The notes beneath the pieces are model-generated. The model was given only the letters and a program-made list of their open reading frames with translations, did no database searches and was not told where the DNA came from. Both the position numbers and the translations under genes were made by a program. From an uncultured Actinomyces sp. (GTDB lineage: Bacteria > Actinomycetota > Actinomycetes > Actinomycetales > Actinomycetaceae), in NCBI GenBank assembly GCA_900541895.1, contig UWSI01000035.1:1-17251 (forward strand): DNA of 17,251 nt, written 5' to 3'. Shown here piece after piece: positions 1 through 5,808 of the stretch (the stretch's first letter is position 1; the number at the start of each line of letters is the position of its first letter).

Positions 1-4
1 CGTT

Positions 5-1600
5 TTACTTGCGACGCTTGTTCGCAATGGTGATGGCGCCAGCGCCGACAACAAGTGCGGAGCCAGCTGCGATCAGCACGCCCACACCGGCAGCACCGGT
101 AATGGGAAGGCGGAATCCACCATTGCGAGGAGCATCCTTGACCGCGGTCTCCAGGGTGTAGTGGTTATTAGCCGTCGAGTTGGTCTCGAGGACCTGGAAG
201 GCGATCGGGCGAGTCTGGAGCTCGAAGCCTTCGGGAGCCTTGGTCTCAACGAGGCAGTACCAACCGGGGTTGGTGACCTGCTTGTTGTTTGCCCAGTCGT
301 TGTTGCGCAGGCCATCGATGGCAACCTCACCGTTTGCGTCGGTCACGTAGGTGGTAACACCGGCGGGGCTCAGCTTCGTGTCCAGGGTTGCGTCAACCGG
401 GTCGAAGTTCTTGGTGGGAGTGCTTTCAGGCGTGCACTGGTACACCTCGAACTCTGCACCCTTGAGCTTCGCGCTTGTATCTTCTGCGGAAACCTTGGTG
501 ATCTTCACCTTGCCAAACTTGGAGACAACCTCAGAGTTCGGGTAATCCGGCGGGGGAACCTCACCCGAGTTGGGCTTCCAACCGTTGGTGGGAGCGTTGG
601 GGAGCAAGATGCCCTTGTTCTTGAAGATACCGTCGGTACCGACCTTTTCCTTGACGGTACCAACCAGGTCCATCTGGACCTTGGTGGTGTCGTCCTTACG
701 GTTCGCAATCAGCTTGGCGCGGCCGGTCTCAGTGAACTCAGCGGTCCAGAACATGGTTGTGCTGTCGGTGCCGGTGGCGCCGATCAGCTTGTAGTCAGTG
801 CCCTTGGTCAGAGCAACCTCACCGGTCTTGCCGTTGATGATCTTCAGCATGATGGCGGCTTCGGGCAGTTCAACTCGCTTATCGTACTGGTCGACGACAT
901 CGTAGAAGTCAAGGCCCTCAACTGCGGGGATGTCGGACTTCAAGGCGTAGGAAATCTCCGAACCCACCGCGGGGGTGCTCTCGTCGGCGACGGTCTTCTC
1001 GACGCCGGCCTTGGCGTTCTTCGGGTATGCGTGAACGTCGTAGACCCACTTGTTCAGGTCCTTCGGGTTTGTCATCGGAACCGTGACGATGAAGGGCTTG
1101 GAGCCGACGTAGCCCGCGGGGGTTTCGGTCTCGGTCACGACGTAGGCGCCCAGGGGCAGGTTGGAGAAGGTGGCCAGACCGCCGCCAGCGGTGGTCTTCT
1201 CAACTGCTGCGTCAACGCCGTCTGCCTTCGCGGTAGCAACGTCACCGTTGAAACCAACGAGCTTCTCCCAGCCGGCCTGAGTGGTCAGGTCGACATTGGT
1301 CAAACGCTCGACGGTGAACTTTGTGCCGTCAAGCGGGGTACCGGTGACGGTGCTGTCCTCAAGACCGCTACCTTCGCTGATGCCGTTGGTGGCGTCCTTC
1401 ACTAGCTTGTGGATGGTGATGGAGCCGGTCCTGTTGGTATCCAGATCAACCAGTGAGGGAAGACGCTCAGCGGTGGCAACAACACCGAATGCCGATCCGG
1501 AGGGGGCTGCCGTAGCAATACCAGGAACCGCTGCGGCACCGGTGGCAACCGCGATGACGGCGAGGAGGCTGATACCTCGACGGGTCTGAAGAGTTGTCAT
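5..1600 (-). CDS. LPXTG-anchored fimbrial major pilin (SpaH/EbpB, FimA/FimP type)
   Basis: Shaft subunit of a covalently polymerised surface pilus: secreted, joined head-to-tail by a class C sortase, then anchored to peptidoglycan. The 531 residues show a Sec signal peptide (about 1-32, with TRR then a hydrophobic core and an AxA-like site), a pilin motif ending in YPKN at 192-195 with the likely linking Lys194, E-box-like segments around 153-164 (VTETETPAGY) and 450-459 (LVETKAPEGF, likely Glu452), an LPITG sorting signal at 498-502, a hydrophobic helix and an NKRRK tail. Cys389 and Cys449, the only two cysteines, could form a disulfide in the C-terminal CNA-like domain. Length fits Actinomyces FimA/FimP. 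The ATG has an AGGAG at 1610-1614, 9 nt upstream. In known clusters srtC follows the pilin gene, which here would lie left of the window. Whether it is type 1 or type 2 cannot be told here. Confidence 0.95.
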   Translation of the reverse strand: MTTLQTRRGISLLAVIAVATGAAAVPGIATAAPSGSAFGVVATAERLPSLVDLDTNRTGSITIHKLVKDATNGISEGSGLEDSTVTGTPLDGTKFTVERLTNVDLTTQAGWEKLVGFNGDVATAKADGVDAAVEKTTAGGGLATFSNLPLGAYVVTETETPAGYVGSKPFIVTVPMTNPKDLNKWVYDVHAYPKNAKAGVEKTVADESTPAVGSEISYALKSDIPAVEGLDFYDVVDQYDKRVELPEAAIMLKIINGKTGEVALTKGTDYKLIGATGTDSTTMFWTAEFTETGRAKLIANRKDDTTKVQMDLVGTVKEKVGTDGIFKNKGILLPNAPTNGWKPNSGEVPPPDYPNSEVVSKFGKVKITKVSAEDTSAKLKGAEFEVYQCTPESTPTKNFDPVDATLDTKLSPAGVTTYVTDANGEVAIDGLRNNDWANNKQVTNPGWYCLVETKAPEGFELQTRPIAFQVLETNSTANNHYTLETAVKDAPRNGGFRLPITGAAGVGVLIAAGSALVVGAGAITIANKRRK

Positions 1601-1786
1601 TTTTGTGTTCTCCTGTTGTACGGGATCTTTAAACAGATTAAGTGATGGCGATTGAACTAGTCATTTACAGGGTCCGTGTCTTGGGCAAAGTTATCTGCCT
1701 GAGGCGCTGTTTCATGGTGACCACCGGCAATCCATTCGGGACGAAGCCCCAAACGCTCATGCGGTAGATGCGACACGCCGACATGG

Positions 1787-1813
1787 GCACGAAATTTTTC
1801 GAATTTTTCGTGC
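1787..1813. repeat. AT-rich palindrome with internal tandem repeat
   Basis: Arms GCACGAAA and TTTCGTGC are perfectly complementary and flank an AT-rich core made of two near-identical blocks of the form CGAA(A)TTTTT. It could act as a hairpin, as a protein-binding palindrome, or as an easily melted segment beside the DnaA-box-like cluster that starts 3 bp later. It may also be a terminator for transcripts crossing the region, since each strand has a T5 run, but no gene reads into it from close by. Confidence 0.55.
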
Positions 1814-1815
1814 GC

Positions 1816-1957
1816 TTACCCACAGCCTCAACCCACTCTGTGGAGAAATTGAGGAGCTCTATCCACAGGCCCCCTCGGGCACAATTTCCTCAAATTACAC
1901 CGATGTAAGCCACCCTCATCCACACCCCATCCACAGAGGAACACTCATCCATCCACA
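1816..1957. promoter_or_regulatory. Cluster of six DnaA-box-like 9-mers
   Basis: Compared with TTATCCACA, one-mismatch sites lie at 1816-1824 (TTACCCACA), 1839-1847 on the minus strand (TTCTCCACA), 1859-1867 (CTATCCACA) and 1916-1924 (TCATCCACA); two-mismatch sites (CCATCCACA) lie at 1927-1935 and 1949-1957. Six sites in 142 bp is more than expected by chance, though pyrimidine/CA-rich composition raises the background. In E. coli, DnaA binds upstream of nrdAB and modulates it, so a cluster upstream of nrdHIE is plausible as a DnaA-responsive control or titration region. That role is inference; no dnaA or dnaN is present, so this is not evidently oriC. Confidence 0.5.
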
Positions 1958-1980
1958 TCTAGGGTCAGGAACATAGTTAG

Positions 1981-2028
1981 ACACAACATATTGGGTCTCG
2001 TGACGAAAGCACACACAAGGTGTAGTGT
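1981..2028 (+). promoter_or_regulatory. Tandem NrdR boxes upstream of nrdHIE
   Basis: Two 16-bp sites resemble the NrdR consensus acaCwAtATaTwGtgt: 1981-1996 matches 14 of 16 positions and 2013-2028 matches 13 of 16. Their starts are 32 bp apart (16-bp spacer), close to three helical turns, which is the usual geometry for paired NrdR boxes. NrdR is the ATP/dATP-sensing repressor of ribonucleotide reductase operons. The position, about 75-120 bp before nrdH, and the identity of the downstream operon both support the call. Confidence 0.88.
2000..2028 (+). promoter_or_regulatory. Possible nrdH promoter overlapping the second NrdR box
   Basis: A weak match: GTGACG at 2000-2005 as -35 and TAGTGT at 2023-2028 as -10, with a 17-bp spacer. 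The -10 would lie inside the second NrdR box, so NrdR binding would occlude polymerase. Neither hexamer is close to consensus, so the exact promoter is uncertain. Confidence 0.35.
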
Positions 2029-2101
2029 TATCGCATGTTCCGCTCCCCCGGGTAAACAGCGGAAAAACACACATCAACACACGACATTGAAAGGTCCGAC
2101 C

Positions 2102-2362
2102 ATGTCTATCACCGTCTACTCCAAGCCCATGTGTGTCCAGTGCGATGCGACCTACCGCGCACTCGACAAGCAGGGACTGGACTACACGAAGGTCGACCTC
2201 ACCGAAGATCCCTCGGCACTCGAGTTCATTAAGGGCTTGGGCTACCAGCAAGCTCCCGTCGTTATCGCCGGTGAAGACCACTGGAGCGGCTACCGCCCCG
2301 ATCTCATCAAGGCCGCAGCGCAGGCCTCGGCAATGGGAACGGCACGCGTCGTTAACGCCTAA
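2102..2362 (+). CDS. nrdH: NrdH glutaredoxin-like redoxin
   Basis: An 86-residue thioredoxin-fold electron donor that re-reduces the class Ib ribonucleotide reductase NrdE, itself reduced by thioredoxin reductase. The redox motif CVQC sits near residues 11-14 after the N-terminal strand ITVYSKPMC. The segment QQAPVVI carries the cis-proline expected of the fold, and WSGYRPD is the C-terminal signature typical of NrdH. The chosen ATG has GAAAGG at 2089-2094 seven nt upstream; an upstream in-frame extension to 1991 would run through the NrdR boxes and is rejected. First gene of nrdHIE. Confidence 0.96.
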   Translation: MSITVYSKPMCVQCDATYRALDKQGLDYTKVDLTEDPSALEFIKGLGYQQAPVVIAGEDHWSGYRPDLIKAAAQASAMGTARVVNA

Positions 2363-2371
2363 AAGCAACCC

Positions 2372-2412
2372 ACCCGGTCCCCCAAACAAACCGGGGGACC
2401 GGGTCACTTTTT
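2372..2412 (+). terminator. Terminator-like hairpin between nrdH and nrdI
   Basis: Perfect 12-bp stem (2372-2383 with 2393-2404), 9-nt loop, then CAC and five T residues at 2408-2412. It starts 10 bp after the nrdH stop and ends about 40 bp before nrdI. This looks like an intrinsic terminator, or an mRNA-stabilising or processing hairpin, set inside the operon. Partial read-through would give more nrdH than nrdIE message. The short T run interrupted from the stem makes full termination less likely. Confidence 0.7.
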
Positions 2413-2453
2413 GCTCCCTGCCCAGGGGCGGCCTCGTGAAAGGAAAAGACCAC

Positions 2454-2870
2454 ATGGTCAACGTCGTCTACTTCTCGTCGGCGACGGGCAATACCCGCCG
2501 TTTCGTGGAAAAACTCGGATTCCCAGCACAGCGAATCCCGCTTCTCCCCCGTGACGGATTCCTTCACGTCGATCAGCCCTACGTCCTCATCGTCCCCACC
2601 TATGGCGGAGGCAACGTCAAGGGAGCGGTCCCCAAACAAGTCATCAAGTTCCTCAACGATGAACACAACCGTGGCCTCTGCCGCGGAGTCATCTCTTCTG
2701 GGAACACCAACTTCGGCACGGCCTACTGCCTGGCCGGAGACATCATCTCCGCAAAATTACACATCCCCCACATGTATAAATTTGAGCTCCTCGGCACTGC
2801 CGAAGACGTCTCACGAGTTCGCGAAGGATTGAGCGAGTTTTGGCAGAAAACCTCACCGACACAGGAGTAG
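2454..2870 (+). CDS. nrdI: NrdI flavodoxin-like activator of class Ib RNR
   Basis: A 138-residue FMN protein that supplies the oxidant used to assemble the dimanganese-tyrosyl radical cofactor in NrdF. Visible family motifs are the N-terminal strand and phosphate loop FSSATGNTRRF, the PTYGGG loop near residue 45, and SGNTNFG, followed by a hydrophobic C-terminal half. The ATG is preceded by GAAAGG at 2438-2443, 10 nt upstream; the longer upstream reading frame overlaps nrdH and is not used. Its 3' end overlaps the nrdE start by 31 nt, suggesting translational coupling. Confidence 0.95.
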   Translation: MVNVVYFSSATGNTRRFVEKLGFPAQRIPLLPRDGFLHVDQPYVLIVPTYGGGNVKGAVPKQVIKFLNDEHNRGLCRGVISSGNTNFGTAYCLAGDIISAKLHIPHMYKFELLGTAEDVSRVREGLSEFWQKTSPTQE

Positions 2871-4996
2871 AAACAGCCCCCTCCCCCGAGCTGGATTACC
2901 ACGCGCTCAACGCGCAACTGAACCTCTACGACGCCGACGGCAAGATCCAATTCGAGGCCGATCGACAGGCAGCGCGCCAGTACTTCCTCCAGCACGTCAA
3001 CCAGAACACCGTTTTCTTCCACGACCTGGAAGAGAAGATGGAATACCTGGTCGAGCAGGGCTACTACGAGAAGCATGTCTTGGACCAATACGACTTCCAA
3101 GACATCAAGGACCTCCACAAGCAAGCCTACGCCCACAAGTTCCGCTTCCCCACCTTCTTGGGCGCCTTCAAGTACTACACCTCGTACACGCTCAAGACCT
3201 TCGATGGGACCCGCTACCTAGAGCGCTTTGAAGACCGCGTCGTCATGGTCGCGCTCTACTTGGCACAGGGCGATATCGAGATGGCGCGCCACCTGGTCGA
3301 TGAGATGATGACCGGACGTTTCCAGCCGGCAACCCCGACCTTCCTCAATGCCGGCAAGGCCGCCCGAGGCGAGCTCGTCTCCTGCTTCCTTCTGCGCATC
3401 GAAGACAACATGGAATCCATCGCCCGCGGCATCAACTCCGCACTGCAGCTGTCCAAGCGCGGCGGTGGCGTGGCCCTGCAGCTCACCAACCTTCGCGAGG
3501 CCGGCGCCCCGATCAAGAAGATTCAGAACCAGTCCAGTGGCGTAGTTCCCGTTATGAAGCTTCTCGAGGACTCTTTCTCCTACGCGAACCAGCTGGGCGC
3601 ACGTCAGGGCGCGGGTGCCGTCTACCTGCACGCACACCACCCGGACATCATGCAGTTCCTGGACACCAAGCGCGAGAATGCGGATGAGAAGATCCGTATT
3701 AAGACCCTCTCCTTGGGCGTGGTCATCCCCGACATCACCTTCGAACTGGCCCGCAAGAACGAGGACATGTACCTATTCAGTCCCTACGATGTCGAGCGCG
3801 TCTACGGCGTGCCCTTCTCGGAAATCTCAGTCACCGAGAAATACCACGAGATGGTCGATGATGGCCGTATCCACAAGAAGAAGATCAACGCACGTCGTTT
3901 CTTCCAGACCATCGCTGAAATCCAGTTCGAGTCCGGCTACCCCTACATTGTCTTCGAAGACACGGTCAATGCTGCGAACCCCATCAAGGGCCGCATCACC
4001 ATGTCGAACCTGTGCTCGGAGATCCTCCAGGTGTCCGAAGCCTCGACCTACAACGATGACCTCTCGTACTCGCACATTGGTAAGGACATTTCCTGCAACC
4101 TGGGCTCGCTCAATATCGCGAAGACCATGGATTCCCCGGATTTCTCCAAGACCATCGAGACCGCAATCCGCGGTTTGACTGCCGTCTCTGATCTGTCGGA
4201 TATCCAGTCGGTACCTTCGATTGCCCGCGGTAACGCCATGAGCCACGCCATCGGCCTGGGTCAGATGAACCTCCACGGTTACCTCGCTCGCGAGCACGTT
4301 TACTACGGCAGCGAAGAAGCCCTGGACTTCACGAATATGTACTTTATGGCCGTCGCCTACGAGGCCATCAAGGCCTCGTGCACAATCGCCCGCGAGCGCG
4401 GAGTGAGCTTCGAGGGCTTCGAGGATTCCCAATACGCCTCGGGCGAGTACTTCCGCAAATACATCGACCAGGTGTGGGAGCCCCAAACTGAGCGTTGCCG
4501 CGAACTTCTTGCGGCCTCGACAATCCACCTGCCCACGCAGGAGGATTGGGCGGCTCTGGCGGCCGACGTCGCCCAGTACGGAATGTACAACCAGAACCTG
4601 CAGGCGGTCCCGCCGACCGGTTCGATCTCGTACATCAACGGCTCGACCTCATCGATCCACCCGATCGTCTCGCGCATCGAAATCCGCAAGGAAGGCAAGA
4701 TCGGTCGCGTCTACTACCCGGCGCCCTACATGACGAACGAAAACCTGGAGTACTACCAGGATGCGTACGAAATCGGCCCCGAGAAGATCATCGACACCTA
4801 CGCGGTTGCGACCCAGCACGTCGATCAGGGCCTGTCGCTCACGCTGTTCTACCCCGATACGGTGACCACGCGTGACCTCAACAAGTCCTACATCTACGCG
4901 TGGAAGAAGGGCATCAAGACCCTGTACTACATGCGACTGCGTCAGATGGCACTGGAAGGCACCGAAGTTTCGGGCTGCGTGTCCTGCATGCTGTGA
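2840..4996 (+). CDS. nrdE: Class Ib ribonucleoside-diphosphate reductase, alpha subunit NrdE
   Basis: Catalytic subunit reducing ribonucleoside diphosphates to deoxy forms, working with NrdF, NrdI and NrdH in the cytosol. Of 718 residues, Cys182 and Cys419 form the expected redox pair (GELVSCFL; DISCNLGS), Asn390-Cys392-Glu394 the thiyl-radical site (NLCSE), PPTGSIS at 591-597 the substrate loop, Tyr696-Tyr697 the radical relay, and Cys713/Cys716 the C-terminal SGCVSC shuttle. The start is a TTG inside nrdI, with GAAGGA about 11 nt upstream; no ATG or GTG lies nearby in frame. Length matches NrdE. No nrdF follows: a terminator and repeats come next, so NrdF must be encoded elsewhere, as also seen in mycobacteria, where nrdF2 is separated from nrdHIE. 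Confidence 0.97.
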   Translation: MAENLTDTGVETAPSPELDYHALNAQLNLYDADGKIQFEADRQAARQYFLQHVNQNTVFFHDLEEKMEYLVEQGYYEKHVLDQYDFQDIKDLHKQAYAHKFRFPTFLGAFKYYTSYTLKTFDGTRYLERFEDRVVMVALYLAQGDIEMARHLVDEMMTGRFQPATPTFLNAGKAARGELVSCFLLRIEDNMESIARGINSALQLSKRGGGVALQLTNLREAGAPIKKIQNQSSGVVPVMKLLEDSFSYANQLGARQGAGAVYLHAHHPDIMQFLDTKRENADEKIRIKTLSLGVVIPDITFELARKNEDMYLFSPYDVERVYGVPFSEISVTEKYHEMVDDGRIHKKKINARRFFQTIAEIQFESGYPYIVFEDTVNAANPIKGRITMSNLCSEILQVSEASTYNDDLSYSHIGKDISCNLGSLNIAKTMDSPDFSKTIETAIRGLTAVSDLSDIQSVPSIARGNAMSHAIGLGQMNLHGYLAREHVYYGSEEALDFTNMYFMAVAYEAIKASCTIARERGVSFEGFEDSQYASGEYFRKYIDQVWEPQTERCRELLAASTIHLPTQEDWAALAADVAQYGMYNQNLQAVPPTGSISYINGSTSSIHPIVSRIEIRKEGKIGRVYYPAPYMTNENLEYYQDAYEIGPEKIIDTYAVATQHVDQGLSLTLFYPDTVTTRDLNKSYIYAWKKGIKTLYYMRLRQMALEGTEVSGCVSCML

Positions 4997-5020
4997 TGTC
5001 AAGCCCGTTTGCCGGGTAGA

Positions 5021-5055
5021 GCGGGGGTCGGGAAACCGGCCCCCGCATTGTATTT
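5021..5055 (+). terminator. Intrinsic terminator after nrdE
   Basis: An 11-bp stem (5021-5031 with 5036-5046, one G-T pair) closed by a GAAA tetraloop and followed by ATTGTATTT. It lies 24 bp after the nrdE stop and marks the end of the nrdHIE transcript. Confidence 0.85.
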
Positions 5056-5106
5056 GTGCTGCTGCGCGGAGTGTCTCCGGGTGCGGAAAGAGGCACGCGG
5101 ACCAGC

Positions 5107-5203
5107 GGGCACGGCCTCGGAAAGAGGCGTGGGGGCACGGCCTCGGAAAGTCACGTGGGGGGCACGGCCTCGGAAAGCCACGTGAGGGCACGGCCTCGGA
5201 AAG
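5107..5203. repeat. Tandem repeat, four units of about 26 bp
   Basis: Four identical 18-bp cores GGGCACGGCCTCGGAAAG start at 5107, 5133, 5160 and 5186 (periods 26, 27, 26). They are joined by variable 8-9-bp linkers; the second and third contain the palindrome CACGTG. A degenerate unit may precede at about 5090-5100. The last core runs without a break into the 59-bp element, whose first bases CCACACG resemble the linker CCACGTG. No gene is supported: ORFs here only translate the repeat. Confidence 0.9.
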
Positions 5204-5262
5204 CCACACGAAGTCAGGAAAAGACACAGGCTATAACCTGTGACAAACACCAACTTCATGTG
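5204..5262. repeat. 59-bp inverted-repeat element, copy A
   Basis: Begins CCACACGAAGTC and ends AACTTCATGTG, so its ends form an imperfect inverted repeat. It also contains an inner perfect inverted repeat CACAGG/CCTGTG at 5225-5242. It is alignable without gaps to the two copies at the right end of the window; the ends and the internal AAAAGACACAG block are conserved in all three. It sits between the nrdE terminator and the next promoter, with the tandem array on its left side only. Confidence 0.85.
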
Positions 5263-5312
5263 GAGCAAGCTTAGAGGATGCTTGGAACGCGCCTGCACCT
5301 CAAGCCATTGCC

Positions 5313-5318
5313 TATGAT
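5313..5318 (+). promoter_or_regulatory. Likely -10 element of a leaderless transcript
   Basis: TATGAT ends 6 nt before the ATG at 5325, so transcription would start at or next to the start codon. The intervening GGAGAC is too close for a normal Shine-Dalgarno. No -35 at standard spacing is evident. Confidence 0.5.
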
Positions 5319-5324
5319 GGAGAC

Positions 5325-5804
5325 ATGACGCAACCTGATCCGCAGAACTCCGGACCATTCAAAGCCCCCATCCCAATGAACGCTTCGGGATACGCGGAAT
5401 CCGCGCAGGTACCGCAAGTGCCAGCGCCTCCCTCGGCAATACCAGCGCCAACTCCGGCTGCACCCCAACAGCCCCAAACTTCCTCTCAACCCCAGTTCGG
5501 TGCACCTGAATTCACCTACACGCCGGCCACCCCGACGCTGGAGGCGCGCAATGTCCCCAGCAACGGCCCGCTGGTTCTTGCTCTTCTTGGCCTGTTCCTC
5601 ATCGGCCTTTTCGGCTCGATTCCGGCATGGGCATGGAGCACTTCCGCGATCAAGAACGCTCGCTCGGCATCCCTTCCCGAAAATTCCTATCAGAAGGCCC
5701 TCATCGCCCGATCTCTGGGCATCGCAGGCACGATCATTCACTCCTGCCTGGTCGTTTTCCTCATCATTTACGCGATCATCACGATCTCGCACGCGATCGG
5801 CTGA
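5325..5804 (+). CDS. Proline-rich small membrane protein with two transmembrane helices
   Basis: A 159-residue protein of unknown function. Residues 1-80 are disordered and rich in Pro, Ala, Gln and Ser, with no signal peptide. Hydrophobic segments lie at about 82-104 and 130-155, separated by a short polar loop (KNARSASLPENSYQKA), so both termini are probably cytoplasmic. The helix-loop-helix plan resembles DUF4190-type proteins common in actinobacteria, in which a Pro-rich tail precedes two helices; that assignment is by layout only. The stop lies 4 bp before the next gene, so the two are probably co-transcribed. The start is supported by the -10 hexamer 6 nt upstream. Confidence 0.8.
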   Translation: MTQPDPQNSGPFKAPIPMNASGYAESAQVPQVPAPPSAIPAPTPAAPQQPQTSSQPQFGAPEFTYTPATPTLEARNVPSNGPLVLALLGLFLIGLFGSIPAWAWSTSAIKNARSASLPENSYQKALIARSLGIAGTIIHSCLVVFLIIYAIITISHAIG

Positions 5805-5808
5805 GCTC

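Larger units (their letters stand above)
1601..1980. other. Gene-free divergent region between pilin and nrdH
   Basis: No convincing gene is present: ORFs here lack a good start and any recognisable protein. The left part should hold the pilin promoter; I see only its ribosome-binding site and AT-rich stretches (for example around 1628-1641) without a convincing -10/-35 pair. The right part carries the AT-rich palindrome, the DnaA-box-like cluster and, just beyond, the NrdR boxes, all listed separately. I looked for a tRNA and did not see one. Confidence 0.6.

Noticed and set aside
161..1405. A 414-codon open frame on the plus strand across the pilin gene
   Set aside because: It is antisense to a clear pilin gene, has no recognisable domain and no good ribosome-binding site; long antisense frames are common in high-GC genes.
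1787..1957. Chromosomal origin oriC
   Set aside because: The AT-rich palindrome and DnaA-like boxes suggest it, but dnaA, dnaN, recF or parAB are not adjacent, and the boxes are imperfect.
1916..2461. A 181-codon minus-strand frame over nrdH
   Set aside because: It runs antisense to nrdH and across the NrdR boxes, with no recognisable protein.
3827..4528. A 233-codon minus-strand frame inside nrdE
   Set aside because: It lies fully antisense within a strongly conserved gene and shows no domain.
5107..5203. Possible CRISPR array
   Set aside because: The repeat core is 18 bp and the linkers are only 8-9 bp and similar to one another; there are no cas genes.
4999..5358. Open frames translating the tandem repeat on both strands
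   Set aside because: They consist mainly of the repeated unit (FRGRAP or ASESHV-type peptides), overlap terminators and the next promoter, and lack credible starts.
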